Positions 8,594 through 17,253 of a DNA stretch of 30,117 nt are shown here, in pieces. A program made the position numbers and the translations under genes. Source of the DNA: Bacteroides sp. (GTDB lineage: Bacteria > Bacteroidota > Bacteroidia > Bacteroidales > Bacteroidaceae); contig DXWV01000064.1 of the NCBI GenBank assembly GCA_019416685.1, positions 1 through 30,117 of the forward strand, read 5' to 3'. Position 1 is the stretch's first letter, and each line of letters begins with the position of its first letter. The notes beneath the pieces are model-generated. The model saw only the letters and a list, made by a program, of their open reading frames with translations, did no database searches and had not been told where the DNA came from.

Positions 8594-8620
8594 TACGTAT
8601 TCAGTGCTTTTTGATAAGTC
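8594..8620 (+). promoter_or_regulatory. Candidate ECF-type promoter (TACGTA-N17/18-GTC) for the EEP/GH97 operon
   Basis: TACGTA at 8594-8599 in the context GGTTACGTATTC is followed after 17 bases by AGTC (8617-8620), or after 18 by GTCT. The element ends 28 bp before the ATG at 8649. The first box and its flanks match the SusC and sigma elements well (GTTACGTA); the second box is the weakest of the five. No TAnnTTTG box was found in this leader. Confidence 0.5.
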
Positions 8621-8648
8621 TTCATAGTATAATTTTAAAGATACATAT

Positions 8649-9554
8649 ATGAAAAAAAACATTCTTTTGTCTGGCATTTTACTGCTGAGTTTTTCTTGTG
8701 CTATCGCTCAAGATTATCATGACGATGTTGTCGTGCTGGATTCTGTAAAGGTGATGTCGTTCAACATCCGTTTCAATAATCCGAATGATTCTCTTGATAC
8801 GGCATGGGATCGGCGTCGGGAACCATGTGCCCGTATGATGGCCCAGTATCGTCCCGACGTGATAGGCATACAGGAGCCACGCAACGAGATGTGGCAACAA
8901 ATCTTTGATATGCTACCTGATTATGGCTATTATCGTATAGAGATAAACGACACATTACCTGATTCCCGCACCGGAGGAGTATTACTGTTGTATCTTCGTG
9001 AGAAATATTCAGTGATACGTTCGGGACATTTTTGGCTGAGTGCTACTCCCGAGGTTCCGTCTCAACCGTGGGACTCGACTGATCGGCATTATCGGGCTGC
9101 CTTGTGGTTGCAACTCAAAGATAAAAAAAGCCGGAAAGAATTTTATATTGTCACCACTCATTTGCCCTATAAGAAAGAACCGGTGGACACTGAGGTGCGT
9201 GCCCGGTGTGCTGCATTGATAAACAATAGCATGAAGGCCATCGCCGGTGAAGAGGCAACTGTTTTCGTAACCGGTGATATGAATGCTTCTTACAATCCCG
9301 ATGATCCGCGGCGTGAGAGCTTGGCTCCATTCTACTGTTGGTTTGCTTCTGCCAGAGAAGATGCTTCCAAAACGGATGATCATTCCAGTTTTAATGGTTT
9401 CGGACGCGTTTCTCCTTTGGTAAGAAACAAGAATTTGGATCATATTTTCTATCGTAATGCTTACCCGTTGGTGTTTGAGACCATTGATAAGCCAGTTTAC
9501 GGTGTGAGGTGGATATCTGACCATTATCCTATCATTTGTACATTTACTTATTGA
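8649..9554 (+). CDS. Exported endonuclease/exonuclease/phosphatase (EEP) family enzyme
   Basis: This 301-residue metal-dependent phosphodiesterase or phosphatase has a signal peptide (1-20, CAIA then QDY). All EEP active-site motifs are present: MSFNIRF with Asn39, IGIQEPR with Glu76, TTHLPY with His171, TGDMNAS with Asp210 and Asn212, LDHIF with Asp264, and SDHYPI with Asp291 and His292. It should therefore be catalytically competent with Mg2+. The family includes nucleases, sphingomyelinases and inositol-phosphate phosphatases, so the substrate is open. A signal peptide and pairing with GH97 (9 bp downstream) suggest a periplasmic phosphoester or phosphodiester in the PUL substrate rather than a DNA repair role. 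A second, diverged EEP domain is encoded at 14270-11673. Confidence 0.9.
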   Translation: MKKNILLSGILLLSFSCAIAQDYHDDVVVLDSVKVMSFNIRFNNPNDSLDTAWDRRREPCARMMAQYRPDVIGIQEPRNEMWQQIFDMLPDYGYYRIEINDTLPDSRTGGVLLLYLREKYSVIRSGHFWLSATPEVPSQPWDSTDRHYRAALWLQLKDKKSRKEFYIVTTHLPYKKEPVDTEVRARCAALINNSMKAIAGEEATVFVTGDMNASYNPDDPRRESLAPFYCWFASAREDASKTDDHSSFNGFGRVSPLVRNKNLDHIFYRNAYPLVFETIDKPVYGVRWISDHYPIICTFTY

Positions 9555-9563
9555 TTTGAAAAG

Positions 9564-11567
9564 ATGAAATATAAAAAAGTTTTTTTGATGTTTACGGTGG
9601 CTTTTACTGTTACAATAGCTGGTGCTGCCGAATATAAACTGATTTCTCCTGATGGGAGGCTTACGAGTGAAATTAATGTCGGTGATAGTCTTACGTTCAC
9701 TTTTTCCAATGAACACCAATCGATATTGTCTCCATCGACCATTGCTATGGAATGGATGGACGGCACAGTTTGGGGGATCGGTATGAAAGTAAAAAAAGTA
9801 CAGCGCTCGTCTGTTGATGAAGTGATTCTTTCTCCATTGTATAAGAAATCGCAGGTGCGAGATAAATATAATCGGTTGGTATTGACCACGACTGTCGGTT
9901 TCAGTATCGAATTCCGGATGTATGATGACGGAATGGCTTATCGTTTTGTATCTTCACTTTCGGAGGAGTACACAGTGAAGAATGAAAAGGCGGTGTATCG
10001 GTTGTCTCAGAACTTTGAGACATGGGCTCCGTATGTGCGTGACCGTAAGAAACGAAAAGACGCTACCCATGAACAGCAGTTTTGGAATGATATGCAAAAT
10101 CTGTATACGTATCTTCCGTTGCAGGATTTCGATGAAAACAATCTGTTGTTTACACCGATACTTGTCAATCTGGAGCATGGCGAAAAATTGTGTATTGCCG
10201 AAGCCGACGTTGAAGATTATCCCGGAATGTATTTAGTGACAGATAGTGGCAGACCGCAGTTGAGAGGAATCTTTGCGCCTTATCCGAAAAGTGTGGTACA
10301 GGGTGGACATAATGATCTTGAACATTTGGTTACTTCGCGGTATCCCTATATTGCGAAGATCAATGCACCGCGGACTTTTCCGTGGCGGACTTTCATTGTT
10401 ACGCGTCGTGACGGTGAGTTGATGGAAAACGATATGGTATATCGGTTGGCAGCTCCGTCACGCGTAACCGATCGGTCATGGATCAAACCGGGAAAGGTTG
10501 CCTGGGAGTGGTGGAATGACTGGGGCCTTTATGGAGTAGATTTTAAGGCTGGCATTAATACGGAAACTTATAAATACTACATTGATTTTGCTTCCGAAAA
10601 CGGCATCGAGTATGTTATTCTCGATGAGGGATGGGCTACTAAGGGAAAGTGTGATCTTCTTGATGTCGTCCCGGAAATCGATCTTCAGGCAATAGTAGAT
10701 CATGGGAGGAGAAAAGGAGTTGATATTATTTTGTGGGCCGGTTATCTGGCGATGGAACTTAATTTGGAAAAGGTCGTATCGCATTATGCCGATATGGGTG
10801 TCAAAGGTTTTAAAATAGATTTCCTTAATCGCGATGATCAGGAGATGATTGATTTTATGTACCGTACGGCTGACGTATGCGCGGCCCATAAGATGCTTGT
10901 CGATTTTCACGGCTGTCCCAAACCAACGGGTATGCAACGCACGTATCCCAATGTGATCAATTATGAAGCGGTATTCGGGCTTGAACAGTTGAAATGGTCC
11001 AAGCCCGATGTCGATATGGTTTCTTACGATGTTTTATTGCCATACATTCGTATGGTGGCTGGTCCGATGGATTATACGCAGGGAGCGATGCGCAACAGTG
11101 TAAAAGGTGGATATTTTCCGAACAGGAGTAATCCGATGAGCCAGGGAACCCGTTGCCATCAGCTTGCAGAATATGTCGTATTCGATTCTCCGCTTAACAT
11201 GCTTTGTGATTCTCCATCCAATTATATGCGTGAACAGGAGTGTATCCGGTTTATATCCCGGATTCCCACAGTCTGGGATGACACTTTCGTGCTCGATGGT
11301 AAAGTTGGTGAGTATATTGTCGTGGCTCGGCGTAGAGGTGATGATTGGTATATCGGAGTATTGGGGAATTGGGATACCCGTGAACTGAGGGTGAGATTAC
11401 CGGATGATTGCATCGGGAAACGAATCGAGATATTCAGTGACGGAGTAAATGCCCATCGGGCAGCTCAGGATTACCGGAGAACGTTCGGAGTATTGGAACA
11501 GAATGAGATTGTTGTCCGACTCGCACCGGGTGGGGGATGGGTAGCTTGTATTTCATCGCCGGAGTAA
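9564..11567 (+). CDS. GH97 alpha-glycosidase, probably of the retaining branch
   Basis: This 667-residue exported glycosidase has a signal peptide (about 1-22). The N-terminal GH97 beta-sandwich (about 24-300) opens with YKLISPDGRLTSEINVGDSLTF. The catalytic TIM barrel (about 305-570) contains VAWEWWNDWG, VILDEGWA and GVKGFKIDFLNRDDQ. A C-terminal beta domain ends the protein. Asp419 in KIDF sits where the retaining GH97 branch (alpha-galactosidase type) has its nucleophile; the inverting SusB branch lacks an Asp there. Glu468 and Glu474 (NYEAVFGLEQ) are acid/base candidates. Alpha-galactosidase is thus the better guess than SusB-like alpha-glucosidase, but a direct assay or alignment is needed. 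It follows the EEP gene by 9 bp and ends at a strong hairpin terminator. Confidence 0.92.
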   Translation: MKYKKVFLMFTVAFTVTIAGAAEYKLISPDGRLTSEINVGDSLTFTFSNEHQSILSPSTIAMEWMDGTVWGIGMKVKKVQRSSVDEVILSPLYKKSQVRDKYNRLVLTTTVGFSIEFRMYDDGMAYRFVSSLSEEYTVKNEKAVYRLSQNFETWAPYVRDRKKRKDATHEQQFWNDMQNLYTYLPLQDFDENNLLFTPILVNLEHGEKLCIAEADVEDYPGMYLVTDSGRPQLRGIFAPYPKSVVQGGHNDLEHLVTSRYPYIAKINAPRTFPWRTFIVTRRDGELMENDMVYRLAAPSRVTDRSWIKPGKVAWEWWNDWGLYGVDFKAGINTETYKYYIDFASENGIEYVILDEGWATKGKCDLLDVVPEIDLQAIVDHGRRKGVDIILWAGYLAMELNLEKVVSHYADMGVKGFKIDFLNRDDQEMIDFMYRTADVCAAHKMLVDFHGCPKPTGMQRTYPNVINYEAVFGLEQLKWSKPDVDMVSYDVLLPYIRMVAGPMDYTQGAMRNSVKGGYFPNRSNPMSQGTRCHQLAEYVVFDSPLNMLCDSPSNYMREQECIRFISRIPTVWDDTFVLDGKVGEYIVVARRRGDDWYIGVLGNWDTRELRVRLPDDCIGKRIEIFSDGVNAHRAAQDYRRTFGVLEQNEIVVRLAPGGGWVACISSPE

Positions 11568-11607
11568 AAAGAGAGATGGAGAGTGTGCTATAATTTTCCT
11601 TTCAATG

Positions 11608-11646
11608 AAATCACCCACGCTTCAATAGTTGCAGCGTGGGTGATTT
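11608..11646. terminator. Rho-independent terminator between convergent operons
   Basis: A perfect 14-bp stem (AAATCACCCACGCT, 11608-11621, pairing with 11633-11646) has an 11-base loop and is followed on the plus strand by a T-rich run ending near 11648. It closes the EEP/GH97 operon. It lies 26 bp beyond the stop codon of the convergent five-gene operon and can serve that strand too, though its T-run is weaker. Confidence 0.88.
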
Positions 11647-11672
11647 TTTAATTTACTGGCAGATAATCTTAT

Positions 11673-14270
11673 TTATCTTTTTATAAACCGGGAAGTTCCT
11701 CCTTTCCAGGATAATATATATACTCCGGGATAAAGCCGGGAAACATTGACCGGAGTCTCTCCTGTGGTAACTTCGCCCAGAAGAATAACCGTTGATCCGG
11801 TCATGGAGAATATTTTTGCATCCTGTAATGTCATAGAAGTAGACAGATATAAAATTGAACCGTTCTGGTATGTTTTGACCGGATTGGCGGCACTTGCTGT
11901 TTCGGTAATGCCTGTACCTTCCCTTCCATATTCATATGCACCGATCGATGAGGTTCCATCGGTCAAACGTTCTACTCCTCGTTGGTCGAATATAAGTTTG
12001 TTTCGCAGTTCAATCGTGTTGTCTACATCTCCTTTTAATAATTTTTCTTCCAATTGAGATGCCGGCAGCACATTGATTGCATTCGATCCGAAAAAGCGTC
12101 TTTTCACTTTGACTGTCTCAACCGGACCACCGTTTAATGCCAGAACAGGGATAATATCTCCTTCTACTATGTTACTCTCGAGCATATTACCGAGCAATTG
12201 AATGGATGAATCGACTGAGGTTCCTAAAATATCGGTTTCTGCCGGCGTTATATTTATATTATCGGCACTCGAAAAGATGTTATAACCGGTAGTTGCCAGC
12301 TGTCCTGCATTATAAACATCACCAGTATGTGCTGAAGTGGAACGGTTTCCGGCAATCACGTTGTTGAAAATGAAGGGTGTTCCGTTGTAAATATGCACGG
12401 CTGCACCATAAAAGTCGATGGTAGGTGTGCCGTTTTTGTAGCATGATGCATGGTTTCCGACAATTGTATTATTGACGATCGAAATTGTAGATGCTACGTT
12501 CAAATTGGCATAGATGGCCGAACCTCCCTTCATTTCGTTAATGACACCGCCGGTAGCTTCTATCCGGTTATTGACAAAGGTGTTGTTGACTAAAGTCGTT
12601 TTAGAAGCATAAGCTGTTCCGTTGAGTGAGACGGTTCCTCCGTAAGTTGCCTTATTATCGACATAAGTGTTGTGTCCCAGGTAAGCCCACGAGTATCCTG
12701 AATGGTATCCGGCAGAACCTTGTACTGCTTCATTTTCTGAGAAGTAACAATCGGTCATTGCATGGCGCCACCATAGTTCTACACCGGCATAGGCAGTGAA
12801 ATAAGCGCCGCCGTTGGCTGAGGAGACGTTACGGATAAACCGGCAATTGGTACATAACAATTGGCCGGCTGCATAGATTCCGGCACCTTGACCTGTGGCT
12901 TGGTTATTGCGGATAATCACATTATCGAGTATCAGTCGGGAACCCAGACCGGCGATACCTGCCCCTGTGGTAGCACTTCCGTTGGCATTTCCTCCGACTA
13001 TTTCGAAATTGCAAAGCATCAGTGCGCAGTATTTCTGAACTGTCACTACATGATAAGCATTTTCTTCATTACCGGTCCATACTCCGTCTGCGATTTCATC
13101 ATCGCCGTTTATATCTCCTGATAGAACTGTACGCCCTGTCACTTCTTTAAATGCAGAGTCGTAGCCGCCGAATATATCCAGAGAATGGGGAATATTGAGT
13201 GTAGCGTCCCGACCTTTAAATTGCTCCGATTCGGTTACGGTATAATATCCCTGGGCAACGTAAATGGTATCGCCATTACAAGTGGCATCGACAGCTTCCT
13301 GGATATTACGGAACGGCGCTGACTTGCTTCCATCGCCACCATCAGCAGCATTTATATCGACATAACGGGTATGGGAAGCCACGAAAGGCTCTAATGAGAC
13401 GTTCACTATCACGGGAAAATGGTCGGAAGGGGTGACACTGCGTCCGAAAGTCTCATTGATGTGATTGTATGTATGTACTTTCATCCCTTTTACCCATACA
13501 TAATCCAGTCTGGTTCCATCTTTTTTCTCGGGATCCCATTTGCACAAAGTGCCGTCCTTAGACCATGGGAATGGGGTTTCCGATACTTTGCGACTGTCTG
13601 ACATATAGGCACTGCAAAGGTCATAGAACGGATAACGTATGGCCGACGAATTATGATCACCGCATATGATGGCGGGGTAATGACCGGAAATAGAACGTAC
13701 TTTTTCCATGTTAATGCGCGTTCCTTCATTGCGGGCATCACTTCCCTGATGATCGAGATGGGTGATGAAATAGTAAAAGATATCGCCTGTTTCCTTGACT
13801 TTCAGCTTGGCCCATACGGTGAAACGTTTGTTCCCGCTGCTGTTATCCCACGAAAGTAATGATTTCGAGGGATCTGTACACAAAAAGTAATGTCCTTCTT
13901 CAAGAAGATCGAACTTTTCAGTACGAAACAATACCGCATTGATTGTTCCCTGGTTGGGCACTGTTGATGAGTTTCCTCCCCATTCTACGAATGAATACTC
14001 CGGAAGTAAACTTTTCATGTCCTCTTGTTGTGAACCGGCATTCATTTCGTTAACTCCGACAATATCGTATTTGAAATCGATAATTGTCCGTGCAACATAA
14101 CTTTTACGGTTGTCCCAGCTTAGCTCTCCCTGATCGGCGCTCGTTTTGAAACGGATATTGAAACACCCGACGTTTAAAGTCGTGGTATTGGCTATGCCGA
14201 CCGTCGACAGGGTCGATAAAAATAACCATAGAATGGCTAATAGTCTGTATTTGATATGATAGAAAGCCAT
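11673..14270 (-). CDS. EEP-family enzyme fused to a right-handed beta-helix, with a T9SS-like tail
   Basis: This 865-residue two-domain exported protein starts at 14270, because a signal peptide follows directly (MAFYHIKYRLLAILWLFLSTLSTVGIA). The open frame continues 32 codons further upstream to 14366, but that start would overlap the previous gene and bury the signal sequence. The EEP domain (about 30-295) retains FNIR (Asn38), VNEMN (Glu75), THLDH (His171), GDHN (Asp205, Asn207), LDYVW (Asp256) and SDHFPV (Asp283, His284). A parallel beta-helix follows (about 302-780), opening with the YVDINAADGGDGSKSAPF signature of surface choice-of-anchor proteins and rich in VINNTIVGN-like turns. The C-terminal tail (LSTSMTLQDAKIFSMTGS...LYPGVYILSWKGG) resembles a T9SS type A sorting domain. 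It is probably a surface or secreted phosphoesterase with a binding helix. It is the last gene of the SusC operon. Confidence 0.85.
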   Translation of the reverse strand: MAFYHIKYRLLAILWLFLSTLSTVGIANTTTLNVGCFNIRFKTSADQGELSWDNRKSYVARTIIDFKYDIVGVNEMNAGSQQEDMKSLLPEYSFVEWGGNSSTVPNQGTINAVLFRTEKFDLLEEGHYFLCTDPSKSLLSWDNSSGNKRFTVWAKLKVKETGDIFYYFITHLDHQGSDARNEGTRINMEKVRSISGHYPAIICGDHNSSAIRYPFYDLCSAYMSDSRKVSETPFPWSKDGTLCKWDPEKKDGTRLDYVWVKGMKVHTYNHINETFGRSVTPSDHFPVIVNVSLEPFVASHTRYVDINAADGGDGSKSAPFRNIQEAVDATCNGDTIYVAQGYYTVTESEQFKGRDATLNIPHSLDIFGGYDSAFKEVTGRTVLSGDINGDDEIADGVWTGNEENAYHVVTVQKYCALMLCNFEIVGGNANGSATTGAGIAGLGSRLILDNVIIRNNQATGQGAGIYAAGQLLCTNCRFIRNVSSANGGAYFTAYAGVELWWRHAMTDCYFSENEAVQGSAGYHSGYSWAYLGHNTYVDNKATYGGTVSLNGTAYASKTTLVNNTFVNNRIEATGGVINEMKGGSAIYANLNVASTISIVNNTIVGNHASCYKNGTPTIDFYGAAVHIYNGTPFIFNNVIAGNRSTSAHTGDVYNAGQLATTGYNIFSSADNINITPAETDILGTSVDSSIQLLGNMLESNIVEGDIIPVLALNGGPVETVKVKRRFFGSNAINVLPASQLEEKLLKGDVDNTIELRNKLIFDQRGVERLTDGTSSIGAYEYGREGTGITETASAANPVKTYQNGSILYLSTSMTLQDAKIFSMTGSTVILLGEVTTGETPVNVSRLYPGVYILSWKGGTSRFIKR

Positions 14271-14355
14271 ATAATAATGATTTATAAAACAAACAAGTCG
14301 ACTGCTTTCCAGATACAGAAAGCAGACGGACCTGTTCAATAGATTAGTTACAATA

Positions 14356-16161
14356 TTATCTGGCAACTTTGAACGTTTGTCCGTTCACGTTAGCCATGTA
14401 AATGCCTTTTGTGAGATCACGCAGGTCAATCGTATTACCTTGGGTAATAGACCGGATACGTATACCTTGTAAATTATAAATATGTATTGTAGCATTGTCG
14501 GTAAGTCCTACAATCTGGTAGATACCATCACCCGATATTTGTAATGTGAGAGAGGACATCGGAGAATTCGTGTCGGCAATACCGGTCCCATGATTGGTCA
14601 AGAAGTCATAGGCTCCCGGAGCTGTTTCACCGTTAATCTCTTCCTGGCTACGTTTCGAACCGGTCTGGTCTACGGTAACGTCGATTTCGAACGGGAGATA
14701 TTTGCCTTCATCTTTTAGAGTCTTGATGTACTCTCCAAGTTCGAAACCATAAAGGGCGTAAACTCCGAGCTGGTCGAGAATGCCATTATCTACAGGTTTC
14801 AGTGTCTTGGTGAATCCGCCGTTCTCGCCGGCTGTGGTTGTGCCGAATATCTTGGAATAAGTATTCGGGTTACTGCCATCCATGTGATCATTGTTCCAGT
14901 TGATAGCAATGGTTGGAGAATTCATGACCGAGCCGAACGTGCCTAATATGCTGCCACCATATGAATTTAAATAGGCGCTGGAGGGTGTTTTTTCCGTACC
15001 GGTAAGAACGATAGCGGCTTTGGCAACTGCGCCGTCATCTTCGCGTCCGACAATAATGGAATTACAGATACTCACTGCCGGATCACAAGCAATACGTATT
15101 TGCGATCCCAACCATGAACCAGGATTAGTGACAGTACCGGTTTCCGTATCTTCAGCATATAGTTCCGAAGGATCGGCAGCGCATGTATTGCCGGCAATTG
15201 TACAGTTTATGATATGTACTGCACGTACATCATCATCAAAGGAGCTACCATTGGCACAGATTCCGGCACCTTCGTAAAAGGCCTTGTTGTCAACAATAGT
15301 GGAATTTATGATCCACATATTTTCTCCTGAAGATTGGGCGATGGCACCACCGTAACGGGATTCTACTTCATTATTGCCGAAGTAACAACGTTCGATTACG
15401 CCATTCGCTTTCTTAGAACTGCGGGAAGTACACCGGAATCCTGCTCCGGTCTTATGCGCTTTGTTGTTGTATACATTGCAGTCTTTTATATGATAAAGTC
15501 CGCCATAGATGTGGATACCGGCACCGATTCCGTCTCCCGTACCTTCGCCTTTGCTTATATTATTATATATATTGCAATATTGAAGTTCGATGGCTCCCTG
15601 CGTGCAATAAACTGCTCCACTTGCGTTAGTTGAACCTTCGGGAGAATATGAACAGGTAAAATCGATACCTATCAGTTTGCAGATGTGGGCCAGGTTCTCG
15701 GCATCGTCATTCCGAGCCTGACGCACATGAATTAAATTACGAAGGTCGCCTGCACTCGGCCCTCCGTTTTCGTCGAGGTCACCGGAGAAAATCGTAGGTG
15801 TTGCCGATGGATAGGCAGGCCACTCAGTAACCGTACCTTTACTTTGATCACATCCTCCAACAAAAATATAGCCACGATAAATGCGCCCGGCATCGGAACC
15901 GGGACTGGTAGCATTGTAATAGGTTCCTCCTGCAAGAAAGAATACGTCTCCGGTTTTATACTTGGATACCTCATCGTTTTTTGCAGCAGTGGCATCATTT
16001 TCGAAAATGTCATACATGGTAATCGCTTTTTCCCAGGATGAACCGTCGTTGCCTGTGGCACGTAAACCCGGTACGACATAGTATTCAGCCGAAAAAACGG
16101 TTGCAGGAATCAAAATTCCCATCACACAGAGTAAGAAATGTTTTAGTTTCATAATTCTCAT
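14356..16161 (-). CDS. Secreted right-handed beta-helix protein with a T9SS-like tail
   Basis: This 601-residue protein has a signal peptide; cleavage is likely after VFSA, before EYYVVPG. Starts at 16161 and 16152 (MKLKHF) are both possible. The opening YYVVPGLRATGNDGSSWEKAIT and the repeated turns (CNIYNNISKG, CNVYNNKAHK, STIVDNKAF, CTIAGNTC) show a parallel beta-helix of the choice-of-anchor type, as in polysaccharide lyase-like and surface proteins. No catalytic residues can be assigned. The last 70 residues (IYQIVGLTDNATIHIYNLQGIRIRSI...LTKGIYMANV) resemble a T9SS type A sorting domain. It lies between the isomerase-like gene (74 bp upstream) and the EEP/beta-helix fusion gene. It may bind or cleave the PUL's surface glycan. 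Confidence 0.82.
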   Translation of the reverse strand: MRIMKLKHFLLCVMGILIPATVFSAEYYVVPGLRATGNDGSSWEKAITMYDIFENDATAAKNDEVSKYKTGDVFFLAGGTYYNATSPGSDAGRIYRGYIFVGGCDQSKGTVTEWPAYPSATPTIFSGDLDENGGPSAGDLRNLIHVRQARNDDAENLAHICKLIGIDFTCSYSPEGSTNASGAVYCTQGAIELQYCNIYNNISKGEGTGDGIGAGIHIYGGLYHIKDCNVYNNKAHKTGAGFRCTSRSSKKANGVIERCYFGNNEVESRYGGAIAQSSGENMWIINSTIVDNKAFYEGAGICANGSSFDDDVRAVHIINCTIAGNTCAADPSELYAEDTETGTVTNPGSWLGSQIRIACDPAVSICNSIIVGREDDGAVAKAAIVLTGTEKTPSSAYLNSYGGSILGTFGSVMNSPTIAINWNNDHMDGSNPNTYSKIFGTTTAGENGGFTKTLKPVDNGILDQLGVYALYGFELGEYIKTLKDEGKYLPFEIDVTVDQTGSKRSQEEINGETAPGAYDFLTNHGTGIADTNSPMSSLTLQISGDGIYQIVGLTDNATIHIYNLQGIRIRSITQGNTIDLRDLTKGIYMANVNGQTFKVAR

Positions 16162-16235
16162 AGATTTGTTAATAATGTATTGGTAAAATCACTTGGAGTT
16201 TTTATACGTTTGAGGAGGTATTGACAACAGCCTCC

Positions 16236-17198
16236 TTACGGTTGTAAAGACTTTATATAATTTTCATAAAGCAGATTATAGGCAGTGACGAGATCTGTAA
16301 ATCCATCTACTTCTTTTGCTCTTATTTCATAGAGAAACGGACCGGTGTAGCCGGCATGATCAAGTGCCTGAAGAATAAGAGGCCAATTGTTTTTCCCACG
16401 TCCCGGGAGCTGATGACACTCCTTTTCTCCGTCACCGTCGGCAATGTGAACACTCTTTATGCGAGAGCCGAGTGCAGCGATCAGCAGTTCGGGATTTTTG
16501 ATGTGATTCATGTCGACTGCTGCATAAACATCAGCCGGCATTAAATCCATAATTTCAACCATCTCCTCGACAGTACGGCCCAACGGGCGTTCTACCCCAG
16601 GACTGCGAAGTAATTTGTATCCGAGAAGATTTTCCAATACAATGATGGCCCCTATCTCCTTTACATCTTTATTCAGGGAGGTGATGGTTTTTACCAGTTG
16701 ACTCATGCGTTCCTTGCGTTCGTTGAGACCTAACCGCCAGCTTGGATGGAACAGTATTACTTCCGGCTCCAATACGCTGACGACATCGATGTAGCTGCGG
16801 TAGGCATTTTCGGAGTGTGAACGAATGGTTTCGTCAACGTGTGACGGGTCACAGTCGGCCCCATAAGGCATATGTATCGACCAGATGTTGATCCCGGCAC
16901 TGTCGGCATTGTGTTTTACCTGGCGGAATTTCTCTTTTAATTCGGCATTTGGAATAGGATGATCTCCATTAACTAAGCCGGTAAGAGAAATTTCTATGTC
17001 AGAGATGCCCGCAGACCGTGCTTCTTTCAGGTTTTCATAGGTTAACCCTTTCAAACCGCCGAAAACGCTTATAGTTGTACCTATTCGCAATTTCTGCGGA
17101 GTATGTACTTTGTCTTCGTTCATGGTATCCATGCAAAAACCACTTACGGAAACCATTAAGACAGATATCCATACATAGATTATTTTTCTTTTTAACAT
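16236..17198 (-). CDS. Exported sugar phosphate isomerase/epimerase-like TIM barrel
   Basis: This 320-residue xylose-isomerase-like (AP endonuclease 2 fold) protein has a hydrophobic N-terminal signal (about 1-22, with a Cys at 22 but no proper lipobox). Metal-site residues are conserved: Glu189 (IVLEN), Asp229 and His232 (AAVDMNH), His251 and Asp254 (SVHIADGDG), and Glu291 (LYEIR). HMPYG near 109 and LFHPSW near 149 are also typical of the fold. The reaction is probably isomerisation or epimerisation of a free sugar or polyol. Periplasmic members are common in Bacteroidota sugar loci, and their substrates are often unknown. It lies 55 bp after SusD and is presumably cotranscribed with it. 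Confidence 0.83.
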   Translation of the reverse strand: MLKRKIIYVWISVLMVSVSGFCMDTMNEDKVHTPQKLRIGTTISVFGGLKGLTYENLKEARSAGISDIEISLTGLVNGDHPIPNAELKEKFRQVKHNADSAGINIWSIHMPYGADCDPSHVDETIRSHSENAYRSYIDVVSVLEPEVILFHPSWRLGLNERKERMSQLVKTITSLNKDVKEIGAIIVLENLLGYKLLRSPGVERPLGRTVEEMVEIMDLMPADVYAAVDMNHIKNPELLIAALGSRIKSVHIADGDGEKECHQLPGRGKNNWPLILQALDHAGYTGPFLYEIRAKEVDGFTDLVTAYNLLYENYIKSLQP

Positions 17199-17253
17199 AC
17201 TGTTTACTTGTAATTTTAAACTTAATAATAACTGACTTGCGAATAAGATGTGG

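Noticed and set aside
9009..9719. 236-codon minus-strand open frame opposite the EEP and GH97 genes
   Set aside because: It runs across the junction of two clear plus-strand genes and has no domain.
14271..14366. 32-codon N-terminal extension of the EEP/beta-helix protein
   Set aside because: It would overlap the preceding gene and place a signal peptide internally; the ATG at 14270 gives a normal signal peptide.
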